Shown here one piece after another: positions 43,352 to 54,550 of a DNA stretch of 64,000 bases. Below the pieces are notes generated by a model. That model was not told the origin of the DNA and ran no database searches. It saw nothing but the letters and a program-made list of their open reading frames with translations. Within the stretch, counting starts at the first letter, position 1; each line of letters begins with the position of its first letter. The translations under genes and the position numbers were made by a program. Source of the DNA: Oscheius dolichura. Taxonomy: Eukaryota; Nematoda; Chromadorea; Rhabditida; Rhabditidae. The stretch is taken from positions 2,170,001 to 2,234,000 of the forward strand of contig OW051495.1 in assembly GCA_932521035.1 (NCBI GenBank), given 5' to 3'.

Positions 43352-46300
43352 GATTTATGCTTCGATAACATGACACTATCCAATTACTTTATGCAAAATT
43401 ATTAATTACTCAGATGTTTAACTTTTGCTATAAAAATTACCCTGGATTGACGCTTGGCTTATTCCTTTTTTTGCTTTTGTAACTCTAAAAAATAACTCTC
43501 TGTTGGTAAAAGGTTGCCCCTAGGAAGAGAAAAGATATGAAACATGAGGCATGGGGAAAATAAACCAGGCCCTAATACACAATTTTGCATTTTGTTCGTT
43601 TTAACTGGGGAATAAGAGGAAACTCGGAAGGGAAACAACGATTTATGATGTGTATGCCATATACTTATGTTTCCACTGAAGCTCGAAAACTTCAATTTTG
43701 AGAAGGAAGCCTTTCGGTTTGCAAAATTTCATCTCCGGCAACCTCAAAAAATATCGCTAACGGGAAAAGAAGAAAATATTAGACACATTTGTAGAAATTA
43801 AAAATTTGATTGCTTTGTGGGTAGCATAAGATATCATTCTGAGGGCCAGATATGATTGCTTACGGTCGCTATATTGTTTGTTCAGGTAAAACTGTCCAGC
43901 GGCTCTGGTAACGTGATGGCGTTGATGATGTGTGGCCGTCTCTCTCCCAACGAGACCTGTACCCTAGAAAGGTGGCTGAATTTCATGGGAACGAGAAGTC
44001 ATGGACTGGGGATACCAGTTGACGTTCTCCACAGTTTTCACGACGCTACTCTGCCGGGAAATTATATGGATTTGAATACGTCGAGATGTGATCAATCGCC
44101 TCGGGTTGGACAGTCCAAATGTATGGAAATGGATTGCCCACTGACAGCGAGACGGGACCAATTCGCCCTGGAAGAGACACTACCACAGGTAAAATTCATT
44201 ACGTACATTGGTCGTTGATTAGCGATGGTTATCCAAAATTTATAAATATCACCTCTAAAACTTTAAAAAAATCAATTTTTCAGGAGCCGTGTAGACTCTT
44301 CGGATTGGGTTGTTCTCTGTACTTTCTCGTCTTCTCTGTTGTCATTTTCATCGGGGTCCTAGCCTGGGCCTTCCTTCCGTACGTACTGGAACAGAGTCAA
44401 GAATATGAAGGAACTGTAAGAACGTCAATTAGTGAATGAATATGGAAGACGGTATTCAGATCCGCAGTGAAACATCGATCAGCAGTCAAGCACACTGGAT
44501 ACCGAATCAGATCTACGTCAATTCGGAACTGTTCGTAGAGGTGGGCTTTCGTAAAATTGGGCATGGGCATTGAAAAAAGCGGCAGGGATCGGCAAGTTAA
44601 AGAATGAGCAAAACGAGAAAGTTGTACAAATAAAACAGCCGAGTGACTGATTCCGAAAGTTCAACAAATACTTTTCTATTTTGAACGAAACATCGTTTTT
44701 TTTTCCGATCTCTTTTCCTAACAAGTTTTGTCATTGCGATGTAGTGATTGAAAGAAACCAATATGGAATGGGTCGCCAAGATTATAAAGAACAAGCAGGA
44801 AAAACGTTGTCGGGCTGAAGATAAGCTGGAAAACATGTCGCTTCACTAAAAAAGTTCTATACTAGAAAAGCTTATAAGAATCAATTGGAACAGTAAAACT
44901 TTGAAGTAAACGAGAATCTTGAAGTGCTTCAATACCAATTTGCTGAAATTGGGAGTCGTTTTTCTAGGCTGAGGAAAGCATAACACCACTTACCTGCTTC
45001 TTTTTTAGCTCATACATCGCTTTCCACTACTCAAACATTATAACTCCCCCTAAAAATAATAAAGTACTGCTAAAACTTTTTTGGAAAAATTTGAAGATAC
45101 CGTATGCTGCCAAATGGGTCAAACTGTTTCCTGGGTAGCAAACCTGCTCTTCTATCGCCGACGAAACATAACATTTGAGTATTACCGAAAGATTGGACAT
45201 CAAAGTAGAAATTTGTAATATTTCGCTGTGGCAATATATGACATCTCGAAGTTGACGCCTCACTACTTCTTTGCCCCTAGTCAGATTTATCTTCCAGTTT
45301 GTCTCAAAACAAGCCTGCCTGACCGTTCTCTCCGGCGTCTTCCTGGCTATCATCTGCAGTACGGGTCTTCTCTTCATGACGGTGACCAGCAGTCCCCTGG
45401 ATGTCTGGGTTCCTCCAAACAGTCGAGCCATTCAAGAAAAAGAATTCTTTGACAGCCATTTTGGGTACGTTTTCTCCTAATTTTCAGACGAGGAAATCTA
45501 GAAATTCAGGCCATTTTACCGCGTGGAACAGGTCATACTGTACCCGAAGCCGGGGAAGGTTCTCCCAATTTCCGATGAAATCGGCCCAGTGTTTCAGAAA
45601 TCCTTTATGAAGGAGGTTTGTCCTCATTTACAGTGTTCTCAGGTTAGCTTTTAGGTCTTCCAATTGGTCAATTCCGTCCTTCAACTGTCTGCTACCTTGT
45701 CTGATGGACGGAAAGTCTCCTTGGGGGATATCTGCTACAGGCCAATGAGTACCGGATACGACTGCCTGGTGAACTCGCCTACTAATTATTTCGATGTAAG
45801 TCAGCTTTTATTGGAATTTGGAACCTTATATTCTCCCTATTTCTATTGCTCAAGGTTTTCAGTATATCCTTACCATTTCAGCACAATATTTCCTTATTGG
45901 ATGAAGAAATCACACCATCTAATACAGAAAAGGATGAAGAATTTGCCGACTATGACGATGAAAAGGAAGTTGTAGCGGGGGAAAATATCACCTACTTGGA
46001 CCATATTATGGACTGCATTCGGTAGGTTTTATAAACCCTTCTTATATTTCTACAAGGAAAACCCGGGAATGATCGTTCGAAGGACGAAGTCAAGTAATGT
46101 TTTCTACTTCAGCAATCCCTACACTCTGAACTCTTCGTTTGGTAGGAGTTGTCTCGGCCCATACGGCGGTCCGACGTTTACTTCCCAAATCTTTGGAAAT
46201 GAAAACAACGATGGCAATGTGAGTTATTCCCTCCACTTTGAGTTGTTTTCTACCCATTTTCAGGTTTTAAACTCGACGGCTGTAATCGTCTCCATCCCGT

Positions 46301-49300
46301 TGAGCAGTCGAGCAGACGTCGGGAAAATGAAAGCGTGGGAAAAAGTGTATTGACAGCATGAAACAGAATAATATTGAAGTATTTCAGTTTTATAAAATAC
46401 CTGAAAAAGTACAAAAACGACGCGGTTCAGCTGTCTTTCATGGCGGAGAGATCTATCCAGGTACGTTCTTTTTTACCAAGATTTGGCCTACTTTTTTGGT
46501 GAAAAGTAGAATCAACAAAGCAATCGTTTCTGAAACAAAGCGAAATACTAATTTCTGGAAAAAGACGGTATTTTGAACTAATCCTGAAGCGCAGTAACAA
46601 TTGGAAGGATCACCAATGTTTTCAAACAGTAGTGGAGGGTAATTATGCCGTTTTCTTGCGATTTTTATCAATGAATTACGGTGAACATCCACTTATCAAC
46701 ATAAGATTATAAAAACAAGGCGGGCTTTCTTTATAACGATGAGATAAAACATACCAAGAAGCGTAGTAGTAGTCAAGGTGAGACGTACTTCCTGATAACT
46801 CCCGACAGAAGAAGGAGATTCAAACTATGGGAGAACACTATTTTTACAAAGTAAAAAGTTCAGAAATGTTCAGTACTTGTGAATAAAAGGTAGAAACAAT
46901 GAAGAGGCGCCCTTGTCTCTTCGCCACTGATTTTCAACTATTTACAATCATAATGACAAAGAAAACGATGGATTACAAAAGTACTTAGATTTTCCCTTTT
47001 GAAGATGAAATGAAACATTCCGAGAGAACAAATTCCAAGATAATTTCGTTATCGAATATTGAAATTTGCGGAAATTGTAAAAGAAGCTATAACCTTCCTT
47101 TTCAGGACGAGATAAAGCGTGCCAGTGAATCTGACGCCACGACGGTTTCTATTGCTCTGCTTCTTATGGTTCGTGAGAACAACGTAACGGGAATAGAGGA
47201 ACAGATTTCAGGTTCTCTACTCAATTTTTGCCTTGGGAAGGTATACGGTAGACAATAACCGTCTGTTTTCCCTATTGATTCACTCGAAAATAGTCGTTGG
47301 AATCGGTGGAATACTCTCTATTGCTACTGCAATTGCCAGGTAAGAAGGACGAAGCGGCCACGTATTGAAATCATGAGAAAAAAATAATAATAAAACAAAA
47401 AGTTTCGGTGTCAATAAATAACCACAGCGAAACAAAAAGGATTTGATAGAGGAAGACTGCGCCTTTCCAATTGCAGATAATTGATGCGGAAGGATTACTG
47501 TAGTTTAGTTATTTCACAAAATACGTAGCCTAGGTTATCAATTTCGTTGTCAAAGTGAATGTTTTTGTAAGAAATTTCCAGTTCAACTTGCGTGTAAAAC
47601 TAAAATAAAATGTTCCGATAGGCGTACATATCTTCGCCGAAACGAAAATGTTTCAATATCATCTTTCAATATCGTTTTCAAAAAAGTAACCACATGCAAA
47701 ACAATTCGACAACGTTTTTCGATTTCTTCTCATTGCGGCGGCCTCGAATAGAATGTGACCAAGATTTTGGGGCATTAGCACACATAAACACCTCGCTACC
47801 TCCAAAATGAGAAAAGTTCTGACCAAAACATAAGAATAGTGAAATAAAAGGTTTTGACATGCATACATAATCAGAAAATAACACAAATAATCTAATTCGT
47901 ATGCGTTTCCAATTACAATTAGTAAAAAGTCCACGGGTAACTGTATATTTCAGCTAACTTATAAACCAAAGCTGGCAGCGTGTTTTCAACTCTCCGAAAG
48001 GTTTCATGTACATTTTCAGTTCGCTTGGAATTCTGTCCTTCTACGGGCTGAATATTCCCTCGGCTGCTATTGTAATGAACAGTTTTGTGACTCTTCTCAT
48101 CGGTTGCAATAGGATATTTGCCGTCGTTTGGATCTCCAGGAAAGAGGCTTGTTGTTAGAAGATATTTGTTCAAACAAGAATATTTCAGCTGTACAGGGAG
48201 ACTTATTCCATCGGTTCCGCCTTTAAGACATCCCTTCCCAGTGCATTTATGTGCACTCTGGTACAGAGCACCGTATTCTTTACAGGTATAAAACAACAAA
48301 ACAGCACATATATTTTGCCTGCAATAATATAGTTCTTTTCCAAAAAAATAGGGATACAGTAATTTGTCTATACCGACCAATTATTTCTAGCTGCGAAAGG
48401 CGTAAATAAACATGCCGCAAAACAGAAAGTGGCCGAAAAAAAAGAGCAGAACTCATTTTTCTTCCTTGCTTTCCACATCCATTATTTCCATTGTAGAATA
48501 GGGTAAGTAAACAGTCAGAGAAACAGAAACTTTTGCAGGGGCAGCCAAAAAGTGTGTGTGTAAATGCGCTCTGTAAAAATGCTCTGTCTAAATCGTAATG
48601 CCTCGTGCAAAAACGCTATTGTAAGCGTTTTTGCAGATTTTTTTTATTACTGTGATCATTATGGCCTATACATTACAGAAAGAAAAATAGAAAAATAATC
48701 ATAAATAATCGAGTAAATGAACGTCAAAGCCAGTGAGATAGAGCATTTTAACAGAGCGCACTTACGGAGGGGGGCTTCTAATTGAGAAAATACGGTAATT
48801 CAACTAAAACGAAGAAATGAGGAGCATTGCCCAGAAGTGAATTGTTTCCGATTCTGTACAGAGTAAATAAGTGTCCAACGAAGTTCAAATAAATAAGACT
48901 GGCTAATCTCGGAAATAAAAAAACTCATTGTCAAATTCGAATTGTCAACTATTGCCAGCTTTCAGCAAATAAGGCCACGATGAAGTACAAAATATTGAAA
49001 ATGGAAAAAAGTCATTAAATTTCTATGAGCACCCCAGAAAATTTCGTCGCATTGTTTCCATCCGACTTGTCTAAATAAGCTCTTACCAAAACACAAAATA
49101 ACATAACCAAAACTGTAGTTCAGGCGCCTTGATTTCCGTCCCGGCAGTCCGTTCCTTCTGCCTGATGTCATCTCTTTCCATTGTTCTTCAGCTGTTTTTC
49201 CTCTGTGTTCTGTTTCTCCCAATCTGTATAATGGACATTCGAAGAGAACAGGTACTCCATCCTTTTTTTGGCAATTTGTTCAATATTTTTCAGAGAAATC

Positions 49301-52300
49301 GCCCAGAATTTTGTTGTTTCTCAATGGAACCTTCGAGAATTGAAGTGCCTCCAACATCAATTGATAAACTAGCGTACGTATCAAACAGAAGAGTTCAAAT
49401 ATTTACGGTAAAACTGAAAAAAAAGCAAAAACAACCATTTCAGGTAATTCTGACGTTATTGATCCTTCTGATCCTTCCGTGGGCTTGTACTCGAATAAAA
49501 CTGGGATTGGATCAAAAATTAGCCGTTCCTACAGTAAGTTATATTGTAATTTGAGAGAAAGACTCATTTCAGGACTCCTACATGTATACACATTTCAAAA
49601 ATATCGAGAAGTACTTGAATACTGGTCCTCCGGTCTATTTTGTCGTCCATGGAGACATCGATTTCAGCAGGAGGGAATGGCAGGTTCGTTGGTTTCAAGA
49701 AATGGATAAAATATTGGTATTGTCATTGAAAATGATGGAGTCATTGGTACGTCAAGATACAAGATTTCAGAATAAGTTCTGCTCATTAGGAGGCTGTTCC
49801 GATAATTCAATTGGAGGAATCTTATCCCAGGCTGCGGCACATCCGGAAAGGTTAGATATTCACAATTTTTCTATTCTGGTAGAGGAGAAACATTTGTCTA
49901 GAATAATGGTTCTTTTCTATTTTCCATAAGACAAAAAACAATCATCAAGAAATGCCAATTATTGGTCAAAATACCAGTTTTGTAACTTCACTTTCTCTAG
50001 GAATTTTCGCCAATCACATGTAACAGTAATGGGTTTATTTGGTACAAGTAATCTTGTAATATTGATTTACACATACGCCAACGTCAAAGTTAGTCAAATT
50101 CCGTTGAAACCAATTGTTTCCCACAATTACTCATGAAAAGAACCGATAATTTTCTCACAAGAAACTATTCTACGTTTTGCCTATTCTTTTTATAGAGCAG
50201 CTTGTTGAGGAATACAATATATTAATGCTGGGTGAATTTATTTACAATGACGACAGAAATAACATTTCAAAAGTCTTGGTCCGTTCTTTTCCTCTTACTA
50301 AAACTGAACCTTCCTGCTGTAAAAAGCCATAATATCCAAAAATTACTTTATTTCTGAAGATGAACATTGTAACCAAAAGAATAATTCAGATCTTATATCT
50401 CTGGTGAAACATTCAACTGGGTCGACAGCTATTTGGAATGGCTGGCTCCTGAAAGTCAGTGCTGTAAGGTGGTCTCTTCCAGTTCCTTGGCTACCGTATC
50501 CCCTAGTTCTTATTGTCGAAGTAATGGTGAATCTATCTCTAATTTCCATAAAATTTAAAAGTTTAGACCACAATTGTAGCAGTTGTGATAGTTTCAATGC
50601 GGATGGAAGACCGACGGAGAACATCTTCTACCGACATTTGCCCCAGTTTTTGGAAGATGTTCCCGGCCCACAGTGTGTCAAAGGGTGAGCACGAACTTTG
50701 TAAATACAACCAAACATACAATCAAAGTATCAATCCATGGGGGGAAATATATAACCCACACTAGTAACCGAAAACATTTTCCATGTCTCCTTTGACAAAA
50801 GCGCATTTTTCAAGATGCTTAGGCTGTTTGAATGACCATCCTACCCTAATAATAGGCAGATCTCTGTCTGTCTGTCTGTCTGTCTGTAAGACCTGCCGTT
50901 TGTTCAGTTCGACGGTCAAAAGCGGACAGTTAGAGAAGCAGAAAGTTTCGACCCTTTTCCGACGGTCAACTCTTTCTCGACCGTCGAATTTTAATCCGAC
51001 AAGAAAATGACTAGAGACCGGTGCAAGATTGTCTCGCTGGGCAGGAGGGCAGCTCGGGAGGGGGAGCCGGCGCTGGGGAAAGGAGAGGAGCCAAGCACGG
51101 TCAAGCCGAGGACGCCCGTTACGGCTTGTTAGAAGAATAAGAGGAACTCACATTACTGCTGGACAATAAGAAAAACACTTGTACACTCTTATAAAAATTA
51201 TGTTTCGTTGCTATTCACCTTGCTATTGCATTCTATTGTACTGTTTTCCCGACTTATAATACTAACATAAAACATAAAAATATCCAAGGAAAACGGCATA
51301 CAAAGTAAAAACTGACACAACCTTCATTACTGTAGATCACGAAAAATATGTTTTGCGACCAAATAGACAAATGGCATTCAAAACAACTATGTAGTGACTC
51401 TATAATGATCACGTAGAACATAACAACGTCAAGAAATTGGTCGTCTATGCAACAGAACGTTTCAGTGGCCGAGCCGCCTTCCACCATGCCCTTCACTTGG
51501 ATCCTTCTGGCCACGTGGATGCCAGCCATTTTATGACATTCCATGTTCCGCTCCGAAATTCGACAGCCTATATCGAAGCCATGAATTCGGCCCGTCTAAT
51601 AGCCCAGAAGATAGAAGAGGAACTGGGAGACAATGTTACAGTGTTCCCATATAGGTGAGACGAGGCCAGTCTGTTAATATATAAGAATTTACAGCGTATT
51701 CTACGTATTTTATGAGCAATTTACAACAATTAGAACTGTCTCAGCGTATCAGCTCATCTTCGCCTTTACGGCCATCTTTCTCGGTGTTTTTCTTCTCATT
51801 GGCTTCGATGCTCTGTTGGCTTTTATCATGAGTGAGTTTGGAGGAAGAAAATGTTTCAGGAGGTCTATGAATGCCGGAAAAATAACTCATTTACACTGTT
51901 TCGATCAAATTCCCAAAAAAAAAACAAATTCATATAGTTCTTTTCCAAAAAATAAGGATACAGTATTTTGCCTGATTACCCCTGTATCCCTATTTTTTGG
52001 AAAAGAACTATAGAACACTAGTCTACAGTAATCCCCATTTTCGCCGTCTGTTTCTAATAACTTTGTTAGGTTCGGGACTGTTTCAGAATTCCTATGAATA
52101 TCTACGTCTTTTCATCGGTGAATTCCTCGAACCTCTTCCAATGCCCTGCAGCAATCGGAATTTTCGCTTTCTTCTTTTTCAATTATTTCCATTTTATTTG
52201 GATTGCAGCATGCAGGTTACTGTATAGGGGAAAAGGAGGAGTTGTTCCCCAATTTTTTGATGAAATCCAGGCTAGCTTAATTCTGGGAGGGGGCTATGCT

Positions 52301-54492
52301 TCAGATTCCCTATGAATATCCGCTTTTATAATGGGTTATCGTTCAGCCATATTAGCGGTGCGCTAGAAGCAGAGCTGTAGGACTACCGTAACCCGTGCTT
52401 TGTTCACATACTGCTTACTTTGAATTTGAATAACGTGTGCTGTTTACAATACAAGCTGCGTTTCTTCGAAATAACAAAGCGAACATATTGACGAGTAAAA
52501 ATTGAATGTTTCAACGGTATTGTAAAAGAACTGGATTATATAGCAAATCTCAGTTGTCAGGCGATCTAATTCTTACTTTTCGAGGTTCAAAAAGACATGA
52601 TATCATTTTCAGTTTTCGTTTGCTCGTTCCAACTGAGCTCTCAGATAATATTCATGGCTCTCTGGAACATTGACCTCAACAGTATCAGCGCAGTCAATCT
52701 GGTCCTGGTCAGTTTTTTCATTCTGTTTCAGCTAGCCAATATTATTGGATTTGAAAATGCCCTACATTACATCGTTCCCTACAGCATCCCATTTTCTCAA
52801 CAAAACATCTCATAAACCGTTTTCAGGCAGTTGCCATCTGCGTGGAGTCGTGTCTTCCCATCCTTGTCGCCTACAATTTCTCATCTGGTAAAAATGTCAT
52901 TCAACGGGTGGAAGAGGCCGCCTCTACCGTATCCCCTTCTGTATGTTTCCCGTCTAAAACAGGGAAAAACGAACTTTCCTTTCAGAGTTTTTGCGGTCTC
53001 ACAGTTCCCATGACATTGGGCACAGTAATGCTCACCTTCGCCCAGTCGCCGTTCTTCAATGTAAGCTTTTTTCCGTTACTTTTTTTAAAATGACTTATAC
53101 CGCAAAAGAATGCAATAGCGAACTTGTAAAGTGGAATTTATGTAAGTTGGTTGAAACAATACTGAATTTTCTTATCACTTGTATTTTTCGGATAGGGAAC
53201 TAGACCTACAAATCGAGTTTTTTCGAGAGAACAACCTATAAAAGCTACCTAACAATTTCTGGTCTCAAAAACTAAGACGCTTTCCTGTTTTTTTTTTCTG
53301 AACTTCGATTGTGTCTGCTATGAAATGCTTTTTGATTATACCAAACTAAAAGATGGGCAAAATGTATTGCTAGCGGGGATTTTCAAAGTTCCGTTTTATA
53401 TTAGCGGCCTGAAACACGGCAAACCCTCATTTCAATAGAAGAGTCCGCAAAACTTTGTATCAGCGTTAGTATGTAACGAAAAAAGTTGTCCATTTTGTCG
53501 GTTCTACAACAGTTACATCTTGTTTTGATAGAATACGAAATTTGTTCAATGACCATCATGCAGTAACCAGTAAACGGGAGCAATATTACAAATGTGAAGA
53601 GAGCAATCTAAAACGAACGCAAGATGCTATCTGAAACAGCTTTTCCGCTAAATATCAAAGTATCACTCAGTAAGTAGGTCATCAAGCAGCCTCACTCGAA
53701 AACTGGAGCCTTTATTGGCAACCTTTTAAAACCGTCCAACATAATTTCCCTTCCACCGAGATCATTCCATAAGAGTTTACGCATAAGTGGCATTTATAAA
53801 ATCCGCTATCCGAAATGTTTAATTTTCTCGTATATAATACGCCATTTTCCATTTTTCCAATGAAAAGTATGCTTGTATCAGTTGCATTATGTAACGAGAA
53901 CAGCTGTATTCCATCTTAGTAGAGGACCTATCTGTGGTTTGAAAAAGACGGCGTTCAGTTTGCTTCTTCTTTATGTTGACCACATCTGCCTCAACGCGTA
54001 TTCCTTTTTTACTTTTACTAAAACACCAGCTACTGTACACGAACAGAAAAATTCGAAACTCTGCTCTTTATATTAACTGCCTGAAACAAAAACAATAGCA
54101 TTTCCTGCCAGTCCAGGCCACGAGGTCCATATGAATATTTTTTTTGCATCAAAAGCAATATGTAACGATTTTGTTTCGATTTAGTCAATTACTAGGTTCC
54201 ATATACTCCAAATCCCCATTTTCCAGGTCTATTTCTTCAGAATGCTAATTGTTACGGCGCTGAGTTGTTCCTTCAGCGGTCTGCTCCTTCTTCCCGTTCT
54301 CCTGATCCTCAGCTCCCATTTCCAAAGAAGAGAGAAAAAGTTCAGTGTCATTTCTGCTTCAACGGCACTTCAAGAAGAGAATCAAGCCCTTGAAATGTTC
54401 CTTTTAGCACCTTATTCTCCAAAATATTCAATTTTAGGCAATTTCATCACTCGTCGCCTGCTTCGGCGCCCCTCCTGGCTACGGTTCTATGA
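40962..54492 (+). CDS. NPC1: Niemann-Pick C1 (NPC1) sterol transporter homologue, 32 exons
   Basis: Exons: 40962-41013, 41074-41238, 42487-42650, 42690-42797, 43886-44188, 44284-44415, 44460-44540, 45298-45464, 45510-45615, 45655-45795, 45882-46021, 46113-46218, 46264-46346, 46388-46460, 47106-47168, 47212-47339, 48020-48146, 48189-48285, 49124-49251, 49294-49407, 49444-49533, 49573-49683, 49771-49850, 50390-50520, 50567-50684, 51466-51654, 51695-51831, 52613-52707, 52827-52940, 52986-53060, 54227-54396, 54438-54492. The sum is 1,280 aa, close to the usual NPC1 length. The signal peptide is followed by SLCAMYGVC and LCCDPPQVEAL...CTCSPTQ-like N-terminal domain signatures. A sterol-sensing domain spans about 607-790 (PAVRSFCLMSSLSIVLQ). 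The third lumenal domain has CSDNSIGGILSQA and FNWVDSYLEWLAPESQCC. C-terminal TMs follow FYVFYEQF. It should move sterol from late endosomes/lysosomes; C. elegans homologues (ncr) affect dauer hormone supply. Least certain: a short exon may be missing between exons 7 and 8, the exon 17 donor looks like GC, and exons 31-32. Confidence 0.92.
41981..42351. mobile_element. TIR element with tRNA-like core in NPC1 intron 2
   Basis: Perfect 47-bp terminal inverted repeats, 41981-42027 and 42305-42351 (start TTCGATAGAGAATCAAAAG). The 277-bp centre carries a tRNA-like sequence (42165-42238, minus) and no ORF. Confidence 0.85.
42165..42238 (-). ncRNA. tRNA-like sequence inside a TIR element
   Basis: Minus strand: box A TGGCTCATCAGG matches the pol III consensus fully and box B GGTTCGCCCCC nearly so, at tRNA spacing. 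Likely a tRNA-derived insertion; function unknown. Confidence 0.45.
43035..43260 (+). mobile_element. MITE family Y, copy 1 (NPC1 intron 4)
   Basis: Terminal inverted repeats of about 40 bp with ends CCCCCTCCTCCGTAAGTGCG and GCTCTGT(T/A)AAAATGCTCTGTC. Internal sequence matches copy 2 (48558-48774) in inverted orientation. Confidence 0.8.
43319..43349 (-). repeat. C31 (G31) homopolymer
   Basis: 31 consecutive C in NPC1 intron 4, about 60 bp after MITE Y copy 1. Confidence 0.9.
47342..48019. other. NPC1 intron 16 contents
   Basis: 678 bp, AT-rich, with one weak piRNA-like site (GAAAC at 47639). No gene on either strand; the minus frames at 47659-47934 lack support. Confidence 0.4.
48329..48358 (+). 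repeat. Half-copy of the hairpin repeat at 51933-52010
   Basis: ATAGTTCTTTTCCAAAAAAA followed by TAGGGATACAG, one arm of the hairpin in intron 27. Confidence 0.7.
48558..48774 (-). mobile_element. MITE family Y, copy 2 (NPC1 intron 18)
   Basis: Inverted relative to copy 1. Ends ATGCGCTCTGTAAAAATGC and GCGCACTTACGGAGGGGGG; internal GTGCAAAAACGCTA and TTACAGAA shared with copy 1. Confidence 0.8.
50685..51465. other. NPC1 intron 25 with CAGA-type repeat copy
   Basis: About 50845-51005 carries (GTCT)n next to GACGGTC/GACCGTC words, a copy of the repeat at 13.5 kb. The remainder is AT-rich. Confidence 0.6.
51933..52010. repeat. 30-bp-arm hairpin in NPC1 intron 27
   Basis: ATAGTTCTTTTCCAAAAAAT...GATACAG (51933-51962) faces its reverse complement at 51981-52010 with one mismatch and an 18-bp loop. 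Confidence 0.85.
53061..54226. other. NPC1 intron 30 contents
   Basis: 1.17-kb intron with two good piRNA-like sites (TATAT at 53397 and 54069, GAAAC 14 bases later) and repeated ATGTAACG words (53470, 53890, 54163). No gene. Confidence 0.5.
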
Positions 54493-54526
54493 CGCGGTTA
54501 CTGTATCAAATACACACAAAGAGAAG

Positions 54527-54532
54527 AATAAA
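54527..54532 (+). terminator. Poly(A) signal of NPC1
   Basis: AATAAA 35 bp after the TGA at 54490-54492. This supports the spliced end and avoids overlap with the convergent GH5 gene. Confidence 0.55.
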
Positions 54533-54550
54533 GAATTTCTTTTTACAAAT

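Noticed and set aside
50394..50410. A TATAT...GAAAC match to the piRNA-like motif
   Set aside because: It lies in NPC1 exon 24 and encodes conserved residues (YISGETFNW), so the match is explained by coding constraint.
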